Source: Leptospiraceae bacterium
GTDB taxonomy: Bacteria > Spirochaetota > Leptospiria > Leptospirales > Leptospiraceae
Assembly (NCBI GenBank): GCA_016708435.1
Contig: JADJFV010000003.1
Location: forward strand, 124,368-188,367
Direction: 5' to 3'
DNA length: 64,000 nucleotides
Made by a program: the position numbers and the translations under genes. A model generated the notes under the pieces. The model worked only from the letters and a program-made list of their open reading frames with translations, did no database searches and was not told the origin of the DNA. Numbering within the stretch: position 1 is the stretch's first letter; each line of letters begins with the position of its first letter. Below are positions 1-8,597 of the stretch, one piece after another.

Positions 1-1521
1 GCCATTTATCATTTTGAAAGAATTTCAGAGGAAGCGACTCGTTTGTATGTCTATTTGGGTTGGGTGCCAAGAAGTTTATTATCTCGGCTACTCCTTGTTA
101 TCTCCGAAAATTCCATCAGAAAGAAATACGCTTCTATTTTAGGAGAGATTGAAAGAATTTCTAAAGCTAGAACTATTCAGTATCAATTACCTGTTCGAGA
201 AGAAGAGAATAAGATAAGTAATCCTTCTGTTGTTTTTAAAATTACAGAGGAATTATTGCAAAAAAAAATTTCGAAAGATTTGATTCACAAGCTTATTGAT
301 TTTATTGAATATGGAAATGAATTAGACCTATATAGAATTCGAGTTTTGGAATTGGCCTCTCGATGGGGCGTAAAAGAAAGAGACTTACTCGTTGCCTGCA
401 TGTATGCTACTCGTGCGGGGTTACTCACGATTAGCTGGGATGTGATTTGTCCTCACTGCCGAGGAACACGTTTGGAAATTGGAACTCTTTATGATGTTCC
501 CAGCAAATCGAATTGTGAGGCTTGCGAAATAGAATACGAAAACGATTCAGAGAATTCAATAGAAATAACATTCCATGTGCATCCTTCCATTCGAAATGTG
601 GCAAAGGTATTCTTTTGTAGTGCAGAGCCAGCGAAGAAGCCTCATATAAAACTACAAAAATATCTCGCACCAAAAGAAATAATAGAGGCTAATATAAATC
701 TTGGTATCGGAATTTACAGACTTAGAATCAAAGGAAATACCCAAACAGGAAGTTTAAGTATTACTGATGCAGAATCTGCAAATAGAGTAAATTGGTCAAA
801 TGAGGGTAATCAAAATTATCTCTCCGGTAAAAATCCATTTGTGCGGATAACGAATACAGACGATAAGCCACGGCTATTTACAATTGAAGAGACATCCTGG
901 GATCCTTTTGTTCTTAGACCTGCTTATATTTTTAGCTTACAGGAATTTCACGATTTGTTTTCGGCAGAATCTATTTCGAGTGATTTAAAACTAGAACTAG
1001 GTCTTCAAACAGTATTATTCACTGACATTGTAGGCTCTTCTAGTCTCTATGAGGAGCAAGGAGATTCAAAGACTTTTGTGCAAGTGAAAAAGCATTTCGA
1101 AGAAATAAATATTTTTGTAAAGGAAAATGAAGGTGCGATTATAAAGACGATAGGCGACGCGGTAATGGCAGCTTTTCCTTCTCCGAAAGGAGCTATTGAA
1201 ACAGCAATGGCTTTGCTAAAAACTTTTAATGGCAAGAATATGAATAGAATTCGCTTGAGAGTGTCAATTCATTATGGTCAATGCATTGCCGTAAATTTAA
1301 ATAGTGGAATTGATTATTTCGGTAAAACTGTAAACATCGCAGCCAAGATTCAAAAATTAGCCGGAGCTTCTCAAATAGTTTTTACGAAAGAATATAAAGA
1401 AAATCCTGACGTAGATTTTTTTCTGGAGTCTAACAACATTATACTCGAAGAATTAAAATATGAAATTCCTGGAATGAAAGACCAATTTACAATTTATAGA
1501 ATCAATGCTGGAAACCTTTAA
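1..1521 (+). CDS. Class III adenylate/guanylate cyclase, 5' end outside the window
   Basis: The reading frame is open to base 1, so the true start lies to the left; the TTG at 43 is only an internal in-frame codon. The C-terminal third (from about base 1009) is a class III nucleotide cyclase domain: FTDIVGSS carries the first metal-binding Asp and KTIGDAVMAAF the second, followed by the IRLRVSIHYGQ strand. Before it lies a region resembling the DUF5939-type module found ahead of such cyclases, with a CPHC...CEAC pair of cysteine motifs near base 450-520 that could bind zinc. The expected reaction is ATP to cAMP; substrate specificity cannot be read here. The end overlaps the next gene by 17 bases, suggesting co-transcription. 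No transmembrane segment is visible in the part present. Family assignment is secure; the regulatory N-terminus is less so. Confidence 0.9.
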   Translation, partial: AIYHFERISEEATRLYVYLGWVPRSLLSRLLLVISENSIRKKYASILGEIERISKARTIQYQLPVREEENKISNPSVVFKITEELLQKKISKDLIHKLIDFIEYGNELDLYRIRVLELASRWGVKERDLLVACMYATRAGLLTISWDVICPHCRGTRLEIGTLYDVPSKSNCEACEIEYENDSENSIEITFHVHPSIRNVAKVFFCSAEPAKKPHIKLQKYLAPKEIIEANINLGIGIYRLRIKGNTQTGSLSITDAESANRVNWSNEGNQNYLSGKNPFVRITNTDDKPRLFTIEETSWDPFVLRPAYIFSLQEFHDLFSAESISSDLKLELGLQTVLFTDIVGSSSLYEEQGDSKTFVQVKKHFEEINIFVKENEGAIIKTIGDAVMAAFPSPKGAIETAMALLKTFNGKNMNRIRLRVSIHYGQCIAVNLNSGIDYFGKTVNIAAKIQKLAGASQIVFTKEYKENPDVDFFLESNNIILEELKYEIPGMKDQFTIYRINAGNL

Positions 1522-1777
1522 ACATTATAAATCCATTTTACTATTCGTCTTTTTATTTAATTGCTATGACAATAATCGAATTGACTCATGGGAAATTCAA
1601 AAACGAATTTTAATATTAATAGAAGCAAAAGCAAGTCAGTGTGGAAATCGTCCAAGTGATCCATTATTTTTTACACAAGACCGCCCCCCAGGCGAAGTTA
1701 CTCGGTGCGAATTAGATGTATTAAACGCAAGGTGCCCTTTTAAAACGTATCCTTGGAGTTGTGTGAGGATATTTTGA
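1505..1777 (+). CDS. Small cysteine-containing putative lipoprotein
   Basis: A 90-residue protein of no family I recognise. The N-terminus has a hydrophobic stretch, SILLFVFLFNC, ending in a cysteine about 19 residues in, which fits a spirochaete lipobox. The mature part has four more cysteines, suggesting disulphides in the periplasm or at the cell surface. The start lies inside the cyclase gene and its stop overlaps the TTG start of the TonB receptor by four bases (TTGA), so it looks translationally coupled to the receptor. The tight coupling, signal peptide and second lipoprotein after the receptor suggest an accessory subunit of the same uptake system; that role is inferred. It could be a non-lipidated exported peptide instead. 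Confidence 0.6.
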   Translation: MLETFKHYKSILLFVFLFNCYDNNRIDSWEIQKRILILIEAKASQCGNRPSDPLFFTQDRPPGEVTRCELDVLNARCPFKTYPWSCVRIF

Positions 1778-4425
1778 AGTTTATATTTTTTACATTGTTA
1801 TTTTTTCTTTCATCGCTTACTGCACAAGAAAAACCTATTTCAGCAAAAATCAAAGTAATAGACAAAGCCACTAATTCTCCTAAGCCAAATGCTACCGTCG
1901 TGATAAAAGAATCTGGTGGTTACTTTACTACAAATGCAAAAGGAGAAATTCTTTTTCAAGTTCCGGCTAATGGCTATTACACCTTAAGAATTATTTCTGG
2001 TGCAGATGTGGAAGTAAAGCGTAAAGAAATTTACTATGACGGGCAAGAGATTGTTGTATTTGTTGGTGAAAAAGAAAAAGGGGCCATTGAAGTCTCCGGC
2101 GAAAAAGAAAAAACAAAGCTTTCACGCTATACCTTACAACAAGAAGAAATTAAGCGTTTGCCCGGATCACAAGGAGATTCGCTTAAGGCAATTTTAACTT
2201 TGCCGGGAGTTTCTCCTGCAATTCCAATCGGTCTTGCAACGACTGCTGCCCTGTTTAATACGAATAATACAGGTCCTTATCGAAATAGCGATCGAGGAGA
2301 TATTGTTTTGCGAGGTGCAGGCTCAAGAGCAAACCAATTTTACTTTGATGGATTTCCGATTAGTTACCCTTTTCATCTAGGAAATCAATCTTCTGTATTA
2401 AACAATAATATCATTAAATCGTTTGATGTCTATACAGGTGCGTATTCCTCCCGGTATGGATATGCGACAGGCGGCATTATTAACATTGAAGGAAAATCAG
2501 AAGTAAAAAAAACAACTTCCATTTTAAATATGAATTTATTTTTGACGGATGCTATGATTGAAACAAAGCTAGGTGAAAAATCGTATATGATAGCAGCGGC
2601 AAGAAAGAATTATCCGAATCTAGTTTTACTAAAACTTTACCCTGATGGAATACCGCCTAATGCAAAGTATGCGGATTATCAGGATTATCAATTCAAGTAT
2701 GGGTTTGATATTTCTGATAAGCATAAAATCTCAGTGTCTTTGTTTGGTGCAAGAGATAGACAAGCTTACACGAAAGCACAAGCGGAATTGGAAAGTAGCG
2801 GAGGAGGATCGGGCGGGTCAGATAGTAGACCGCCAATTGGACTCGATAAAAAATTTCATACGGAGGGGATAAGATATATTTACCAGCCAGCAACAAAATT
2901 TAGCAATACATTAAGTGTATCTAGAAATACATTCAAGGAATTCTTTGAGTTAAAAATTACAAATCCGGCAACGGCTGAAAATATTTTCGGTGTTCAAAAC
3001 GTGACTACACAAACTCTTTATTTTGCAGAAAACATTCAATCTCTTGAAATTGTGAAGAATATTTTACGGATTGATACAGGGCAAAACTATCGAGAAAAAA
3101 ATATTACTCTAAAAGGAGAAAATATAACGCAACAAAATAGCCTGTTTTCTAAAATATTCAACGATCTTCTGGATAGTTCACCAACATTTCGCGCTCTCAT
3201 TGACGGTGACGGCGCAAAATCAAAAGAATATGGAATGTTCGCAGAGGCTACTATAGAGTATGCGGGATTTAAACTAGTGCCGGGTGTGCGATGGGATTAT
3301 TATAATTTAGCGAACCAAAAGGCTTTGAGTCCAAGGTTAAATGCTTCGTATACAATAGCAAAGACTGGAACGACATTTATTGCAGGAGCAGGGATTCATC
3401 GAAATGCTCCGGTAGGTATAGAGCAAGTATCCGCTAAAGTGGGTAACTCTAATTTGCTCATGGAGAAGGCTGAGCACCTAGCAATTGGAATTAACCAGGA
3501 GATCAATCAGCAATGGCTATTTAAAGTGGAGGGTTTTCGAAATATCTTTTCTGATTTAGTAGTTCCTGATAATTATGCGCGAAATCCATACGCTTTAAAT
3601 AATGAGCCACGAGATATTTTGCAGAAATCTGATTTTGTTTCTAGAAATATTTTAACAGACAAAGCACTAAATTATTCTAACAGAGGAGATGGATTTTCGG
3701 AAGGTGTGGAAGTCTATTTAAAAAAATCAAATAAGCCTGGCGAAAATGGTTTTTTTGGTTGGATTTCTTATTCCAATTCCATCACAAAAAGAAACAATCA
3801 CCAGACAAGACTTGCAAGTTCAGAAGCTACGAGTAGGAATTTAAAAAATGGAAGTAGAAAGCTTCTCTATCAAACAGAAGTTGGAAATAACTATGTGAAT
3901 TATTACGATGATAATCAAGCGGAACTACTTTTTGACAATGATCGCAGTGAATTATATGACTTAGACCGAACTCATCTTTTGAATATTGTGTTTGGTTGGA
4001 AGATTACGAGTCAATGGCAACTAGGTGGAAGGTATCGTTATTTTACCAATACTCCTATTACGCCTATCGTTGGTTCTAGTCGAATTTCACAGGCAGCAAG
4101 TATTGGGGTTAATCTGAATAATGCGCAGTATTCGAATGACTACAACTCAGCAAGACTTTCTCAATTTCAACAAGTTGATATTCGATTGGATCGATTTGAA
4201 AACTATGAATGGGGAATGGTCAATGGGTATATTGAAGTAATCAATCTTTTAGGGAGGAGAAATGTTTCCGGGGAAAATTTTGATGTGTCAAAGCCCTATC
4301 TCAATGGATCCAATCCCACCCCCGTATATGATACTCTGAATTCGCCTTACATCCAATCGCCATTACCCGGCGGAAGACTTGTCTATTTACCACTTTTAAA
4401 TATTGGTTTGGAAGTGAGGTTTTAA
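1774..4425 (+). CDS. TonB-dependent outer-membrane receptor with carboxypeptidase-regulatory-like domain
   Basis: An 883-residue outer-membrane receptor. I place the start at TTG 1774, not at the upstream in-frame TTG 1753, because GAGGA at 1765-1769 sits four bases before it and the protein then begins with a clean signal peptide (KFIFFTLLFFLSSLTAQ). After the signal comes a carboxypeptidase-regulatory-like beta domain (about residues 25-95), then a TonB plug (LKAILTLPGVSPAIP, DIVLRGAGSRANQFYFDGFPI, YTGAYSSRYGYATGGIINIEG) and a long barrel ending in an aromatic residue (VRF). It would import a scarce nutrient using TonB/ExbBD energy; the substrate cannot be told. It sits between two small lipoproteins with overlapping or one-base junctions, an apparent three-gene operon. 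Confidence 0.9.
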   Translation: MKFIFFTLLFFLSSLTAQEKPISAKIKVIDKATNSPKPNATVVIKESGGYFTTNAKGEILFQVPANGYYTLRIISGADVEVKRKEIYYDGQEIVVFVGEKEKGAIEVSGEKEKTKLSRYTLQQEEIKRLPGSQGDSLKAILTLPGVSPAIPIGLATTAALFNTNNTGPYRNSDRGDIVLRGAGSRANQFYFDGFPISYPFHLGNQSSVLNNNIIKSFDVYTGAYSSRYGYATGGIINIEGKSEVKKTTSILNMNLFLTDAMIETKLGEKSYMIAAARKNYPNLVLLKLYPDGIPPNAKYADYQDYQFKYGFDISDKHKISVSLFGARDRQAYTKAQAELESSGGGSGGSDSRPPIGLDKKFHTEGIRYIYQPATKFSNTLSVSRNTFKEFFELKITNPATAENIFGVQNVTTQTLYFAENIQSLEIVKNILRIDTGQNYREKNITLKGENITQQNSLFSKIFNDLLDSSPTFRALIDGDGAKSKEYGMFAEATIEYAGFKLVPGVRWDYYNLANQKALSPRLNASYTIAKTGTTFIAGAGIHRNAPVGIEQVSAKVGNSNLLMEKAEHLAIGINQEINQQWLFKVEGFRNIFSDLVVPDNYARNPYALNNEPRDILQKSDFVSRNILTDKALNYSNRGDGFSEGVEVYLKKSNKPGENGFFGWISYSNSITKRNNHQTRLASSEATSRNLKNGSRKLLYQTEVGNNYVNYYDDNQAELLFDNDRSELYDLDRTHLLNIVFGWKITSQWQLGGRYRYFTNTPITPIVGSSRISQAASIGVNLNNAQYSNDYNSARLSQFQQVDIRLDRFENYEWGMVNGYIEVINLLGRRNVSGENFDVSKPYLNGSNPTPVYDTLNSPYIQSPLPGGRLVYLPLLNIGLEVRF

Positions 4426-4426
4426 T

Positions 4427-5128
4427 ATGCTGCGGATAATATTGCTTTTCTTTTTGATATTTTTATTTTCTTGCTCTGATATGGATGGAGTCAAAAAGAG
4501 ACAGGAAACAAAGAAGACAGTAGATTTTTATATTTTAACATTAGTTCAAATTAGAGCAAAGGGAAATTGCCTGCGCAAAGATTCTTCTACAAACACAGTC
4601 TATTGTGATAGACGATCGAGTGGACTTTGTAATCTAAATGAATTGCTTTTAAGTTCTTCCGAAAAAGCTTATAATTTGACAGAAGCTAATGATTTAGTGA
4701 AAGCGGTTCCTTCTTGTAGCTTTTCTTTTTTAAACTCAGGAATTTCATCTGATGCAATCTCTACCATTGCTGATCAAGATACATTTAAGGCTAATAACAC
4801 TTATTCAGTAATTACTTCTTGTGAATCTACAGGAATTGGTTCTCCTGAAACACTGATCACAGAGTCTGAATTGATATTTTTAAATTCGTCGAGAGGAAGG
4901 ATTGCAATAGCCGCCGATAAAGTGGCGAATACTCCTGATTTGGCTTTAGCACTGACATTGCCGGCAGGAACGAGTGCATCTCAGATCAAATCAGATGCGC
5001 GCTCTTGTTTATCGGGGGGATTTCCTGAGGCAGAGAAAGACTTAGTAACTGACTTGAGAACTTTGAAGCGAGTAAAAACGATTAGCTGTAGCAGTAAATC
5101 GGGTGTCACGAATGCCTGCCCTTTCTAA
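4427..5128 (+). CDS. Putative lipoprotein downstream of the TonB receptor
   Basis: A 233-residue protein starting one base after the receptor stop codon, so almost certainly in the same operon. The N-terminus LLFFLIFLFSC is a signal peptide with a spirochaete lipobox; Cys16 would be lipidated. The mature part has about nine further cysteines spread along its length (GNCLRK, VYCDRR, GLCNL, PSCSF, TSCES, SCLSG, SCSSK, NACPF), suggesting several disulphides. I recognise no family. Position and topology make it a candidate surface or periplasmic partner of the receptor, as in SusCD-like or receptor-lipoprotein pairs, but it shows no SusD-like features. Function unknown. Confidence 0.75.
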   Translation: MLRIILLFFLIFLFSCSDMDGVKKRQETKKTVDFYILTLVQIRAKGNCLRKDSSTNTVYCDRRSSGLCNLNELLLSSSEKAYNLTEANDLVKAVPSCSFSFLNSGISSDAISTIADQDTFKANNTYSVITSCESTGIGSPETLITESELIFLNSSRGRIAIAADKVANTPDLALALTLPAGTSASQIKSDARSCLSGGFPEAEKDLVTDLRTLKRVKTISCSSKSGVTNACPF

Positions 5129-5213
5129 ATATATTTTCAAAATAAAAGACTTGTTTTAAATACTGTTTAAGTTGAATTGAATAACTAAATAAAAAACAGG
5201 ATGGAATAATTTC

Positions 5214-6206
5214 ATGAAAGCACCAAGTAAAGATTGGAAAGAGGACGTTGCCGTAGATGAGGAAAAAAGATTCAATGAATATGCAGAGAAAATAGTTGAA
5301 ATTCAAAAGAAAAAATCTGCTATCTTTGGAAACGGAAGAGCCTTACATAGAAAAATGATTTGTGGTTTGCAGGCAAAATTGCAGGTTCTTGAAAATTTAC
5401 CTGAATATGCAAGCCAAGGATTGTTTGCAAAGTCAGGTGTTCATGATGCCTGGATTCGTATTTCAAATGGTGGTGTGGATGTGAAGTCAGATTCTCTTCC
5501 TGATATTCGCGGCTTTGCAATTAAAGTTCTTGGACAGAATGCTCCTAGTGCTCTTGGAAATGGAAATACGCAAAATCAAGATTTTACGCTTATCAATCAA
5601 TCTGCTTTTTCTTTTCCTAAATCTGCTCCCTTCATAGCTCTTGTGTTAGCCGCTTCAGAAAGTCCATTTGCTTTGTTGACACATATGCTGGGAACTTACG
5701 GAATCATTGGTGGAGTTCAGAAGATTATGAAAACAGTAAAAACTTTCGGTAAGCCATTTTCTGGATTTATGACAGAGACTTTCTATTCAGCTGCTCCGAT
5801 TGCTTGTGGTGATTATGCTGCTCGTGTTCGATTAATTCCAGTAGCGGCTAAGCCAAATTTACCACCGAATAATTCCGATTTGTCGCTTGATATTAAAAAA
5901 GCTTTGGCGAAAGAATCAGTGGAATTTAATTTACAATTGCAATTCTTTGTAGATGAGAAAATTACTCCTATTGAAGATGCTTCCATAGATTGGCTTGAGT
6001 CAGAGTCTCCTTACGTAACCGTTGCAAAATTAACAATTCCTTCTCAGAATTTAGACTCAGAAGAGTCGAAGGCATTAGCTGATAAAATGGAGAAAACTAT
6101 TTTTGATCCATGGAATGCATTTTTGGCACACCGACCACTCGGGGACGTTATGCGTGCTAGGAAAGTTGTATATTATGCAAGCCAAAAAGGAAGAGGGGCA
6201 AACTAA
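5214..6206 (+). CDS. Catalase-like haem protein (small catalase family)
   Basis: A 330-residue cytoplasmic protein without a signal peptide. It carries the catalase-family signatures in order: a distal His in GRALHRKM (about residue 45), WIRISNGG and PDIRGFAIKVLG (about 80-105), the distal Asn in QDFTLINQ (about 124), and a C-terminal RARKVVYYAS segment that would supply the proximal Tyr haem ligand. At 330 residues it is much shorter than monofunctional catalases (about 480 or more) and matches the catalase-related or SrpA-like group, for which peroxide, peroxidase or lipid-peroxide activity has been described in different members. Followed after five bases by a TMEM220-family gene, so probably co-transcribed. 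Which reaction this one performs cannot be told. Confidence 0.8.
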   Translation: MKAPSKDWKEDVAVDEEKRFNEYAEKIVEIQKKKSAIFGNGRALHRKMICGLQAKLQVLENLPEYASQGLFAKSGVHDAWIRISNGGVDVKSDSLPDIRGFAIKVLGQNAPSALGNGNTQNQDFTLINQSAFSFPKSAPFIALVLAASESPFALLTHMLGTYGIIGGVQKIMKTVKTFGKPFSGFMTETFYSAAPIACGDYAARVRLIPVAAKPNLPPNNSDLSLDIKKALAKESVEFNLQLQFFVDEKITPIEDASIDWLESESPYVTVAKLTIPSQNLDSEESKALADKMEKTIFDPWNAFLAHRPLGDVMRARKVVYYASQKGRGAN

Positions 6207-6211
6207 ATCTA

Positions 6212-6586
6212 ATGCGTATTCCAAACTATATACTAACCATTTTATTTTTACTCTTTGCGGCAGTTCAATATAACGATCCAGATCCACTCATATGGATGTT
6301 CATTTATTCCTATGCTTCGCTCATGTGCTTTCTTGCGGCTAAAGGCAAATACTACAAAGCATTTCTATTGGCGGGCATAGTAGTTTCCTTTGTTTGGTCG
6401 ATGACTCTCGCCGCTTCTATTTTAGTTGCTCTAAATGGATATGGAGCTGGTCCCATATTTAGTCTAGGCATGGTAAAAAATAGAGAAGTCGAAGAAGCAA
6501 GAGAATCTTTGGGCTTACTCATTGTGTTCTCTGTATTAGTTTGGAAATATGTTGAAGCAAAGAAAGTAGGAGTTAATACTAAATAA
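6212..6586 (+). CDS. TMEM220-family small membrane protein
   Basis: A 124-residue integral membrane protein with about four hydrophobic segments. Two signatures fit the transmembrane 220 family: LLFAAVQYNDPDPLIWM near the N-terminus and EVEEARESLGLLI before the last helix. The molecular function of the family is unknown. It begins five bases after the catalase-like gene, so the two are probably an operon and might share a redox or membrane-lipid task; this link is inferred from position only. Confidence 0.8.
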   Translation: MRIPNYILTILFLLFAAVQYNDPDPLIWMFIYSYASLMCFLAAKGKYYKAFLLAGIVVSFVWSMTLAASILVALNGYGAGPIFSLGMVKNREVEEARESLGLLIVFSVLVWKYVEAKKVGVNTK

Positions 6587-6600
6587 CCACCGAATTGTTT

Positions 6601-7626
6601 TTAATTTTTGCAATCAATCATAATGAGTGTTAAATCATCGGAAAAGATGGATGAACCCTGCCATGCTTCCAATTCGGATAAAATTTTATGATTTAAAGCT
6701 TTAGGATTCAAATTGGAATGAGAGGCTAATACTTGTTTTAGTCTCTCTTCTTCATACAGTTCGCCATTTTCCTTTCTCGATTCAATGATTCCATCTGTAA
6801 ATAGCATGATACGATCACCCGTCTGAAACGGAATATCAATCTTAGCCGCATGTAGTTCAGGGAAAACACCGAGTAGTCGTCCTTTCGAGTCACAGGGGAA
6901 AAATTCATTTGAATTTGCTCTATAGATGTATCCGAAAGGGTGACCAGCATTTGCGAATTGGATGATTTTGGTTTTTGTATCAATTACCATATAGGCAGCG
7001 GTTAAGAACATATTGCCGCATTTACCATGCATCGTATGATTAATTCGACTGAGCATTGCCTCGGGAGATTCTGCATGTGCTACATGATTTTTAAATGCGA
7101 TACTCAGCATGGAAGCAATGATTGCAGCGGAAACTCCATGCCCTGCAACATCTGCTATGAGAACACCAATGCGATGTGAGTCGATGGCAAAGAAGTCGTA
7201 ATAATCCCCACCGACTAAATCCATCGGTTTATAAAGAACACTAATATCTAGACCTGGAAATTTTGGAATTGATTTTGGAAGGGCAGAGTCTTGTATTTTC
7301 TTTGCAAGGCTTAATTCTTTTTCCATTGAAATCAATCTTACCTTTTCCGCATTCGCGTCGCGCAAGCTGGCTGTCATTACATTGAATTCACGAGCTAAAA
7401 ATTCGAATTCATCGCCCGAACTGATTTCTAAAATAGTTGTAAGGTTTCCAGCGGATACTTCCTGTACGGCGATGGAAAGCTTATTTAAAGGATGGCTAAT
7501 ATAGTTAGATAAAACGTAGGCAATGATGACGGATATTAGAAAAGTAAATGTGGCTACACCTAAAGCGGAATACATTAGAATTGATCTAAACGCGTATATG
7601 TCTTTTAAATCACTGGCAACTAACAA
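6601..7626 (-). CDS. HAMP-SpoIIE (PP2C) phosphatase, C-terminal part of a frameshifted gene
   Basis: This ORF holds a transmembrane helix (SILMYSALGVATFTFLISVI), a HAMP linker (ISHPLNKLSIAVQEVSAGNL), a short coiled coil and a complete SpoIIE-type PP2C domain: VGGDYYDF and LIADVAGHGVSAA carry metal-binding Asp residues, FANAGHPF and LFTDGIIESR are the later motifs. Such proteins dephosphorylate STAS anti-anti-sigma factors in partner-switching cascades. The apparent start is not real: reading upstream in this frame gives SGLLLVASDLKD, which continues the sensor in the neighbouring frame (7610-8482) after a single-base indel near 7632-7640. The joined protein would be about 626 residues. A STAS protein at 23.8 kb is a possible but unlinked partner. 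Confidence 0.85.
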   Translation of the reverse strand: MLVASDLKDIYAFRSILMYSALGVATFTFLISVIIAYVLSNYISHPLNKLSIAVQEVSAGNLTTILEISSGDEFEFLAREFNVMTASLRDANAEKVRLISMEKELSLAKKIQDSALPKSIPKFPGLDISVLYKPMDLVGGDYYDFFAIDSHRIGVLIADVAGHGVSAAIIASMLSIAFKNHVAHAESPEAMLSRINHTMHGKCGNMFLTAAYMVIDTKTKIIQFANAGHPFGYIYRANSNEFFPCDSKGRLLGVFPELHAAKIDIPFQTGDRIMLFTDGIIESRKENGELYEEERLKQVLASHSNLNPKALNHKILSELEAWQGSSIFSDDLTLIMIDCKN

Positions 7627-8482
7627 TAATCCGCTGCAGGATCCATTCGCTTCCCTTTATACTAGCACCGGTATACAAGAATAATCCATAAGAGGTTTCC
7701 TCCAGGTCATTTGGAATATAATCTTCGCATGAATTTATTGTCTGGATAAATCGATTTGTTAAATCCTTATCTTCTCTAAAAAGTAGTCCGGGAACTGAAG
7801 ATAGACTATTTTTTTCTGCGTAACTAAAGACTAAGTCTTCCTCATTTCCATTCATATTAGTTTGCAGGGTATAATCTCTATTATCCTTATTCAAAACCGT
7901 ATCCTGAATTTGAATGGAAAGTGAATCTGTTTCTAAAACTTTAAAAATTGGCTTGCCGTTGATTGTAAATGTATTCTTCTCAAATCCAAGTATAAAACTA
8001 GAATTTTTTCTTTTTAGTGTATATGGTAGGTTTTCTTCGCTAGCGTTCCAGCGAATAACGTATTCTTGTTTTTCATTTTTATAAAATTGAAAGCCGAAAT
8101 TTTTATTTTCTATCCAAACCGTATCGAGACCAAAAATGGTTCCATCTATCGCATATCGCATTGTATTCTGCTCACGATCATAGTATAGAGCAAAGATCCA
8201 CACAATATGCTTCTCTTTTTTTTCTATTTTGAGTATCTGATTGTAAATTTCCCAAAACTTGTCTAATTTGAGTGCATTCGGCTCGGATAGATTTTTTAAA
8301 TCTACTTTGTTAAAGGTATACGAAATAGAGCGGGCAAGAGAAAGCTTATGCGCAATAAAAGACTCGAAGTAAATGCTTTCCGCTATCCTATATAAAGATA
8401 TGCCGAGCATAGCATTGATTAGAATATTGAGAGCGATAAAGCCTGAGAGTATTTTAATTTTGAGGGAGATTTTCTTTAACAT
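7610..8482 (-). CDS. Extracytoplasmic sensor part of the frameshifted SpoIIE phosphatase
   Basis: N-terminal part of the same gene as 6601-7626. It starts MLKKISLKIKILSGFIALNILINAMLG, one membrane helix, followed by about 230 residues of extracytoplasmic sensor of no recognised family, ending GASIKGSEWIL before the frame is lost. In this frame the ORF continues a few residues and stops; in the other frame the sensor runs on as SGLLLVASDLKD into the second helix and HAMP domain. With both helices joined the architecture is the classical TM-sensor-TM-HAMP-effector receptor. It is divergently oriented from the M20 peptidase gene, with a shared promoter region of about 115 bases. Confidence 0.75.
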   Translation of the reverse strand: MLKKISLKIKILSGFIALNILINAMLGISLYRIAESIYFESFIAHKLSLARSISYTFNKVDLKNLSEPNALKLDKFWEIYNQILKIEKKEKHIVWIFALYYDREQNTMRYAIDGTIFGLDTVWIENKNFGFQFYKNEKQEYVIRWNASEENLPYTLKRKNSSFILGFEKNTFTINGKPIFKVLETDSLSIQIQDTVLNKDNRDYTLQTNMNGNEEDLVFSYAEKNSLSSVPGLLFREDKDLTNRFIQTINSCEDYIPNDLEETSYGLFLYTGASIKGSEWILQRIIVSCQ

Positions 8483-8597
8483 TTTAATCTTGAGAATGGG
8501 AACTGGAAGAAATGAAATCGAAAGTTAAGAAAAAAGTAAAGTTCTTTTTTCAAAAATAAGTGTTGCATAAATATTTCCTCTTTGTTTGAATTCAATT

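Noticed and set aside
43..60. TTG 43 as the start of the adenylate cyclase
   Set aside because: The frame is open to base 1 without a stop and has no ribosome site at 43; the gene continues to the left.
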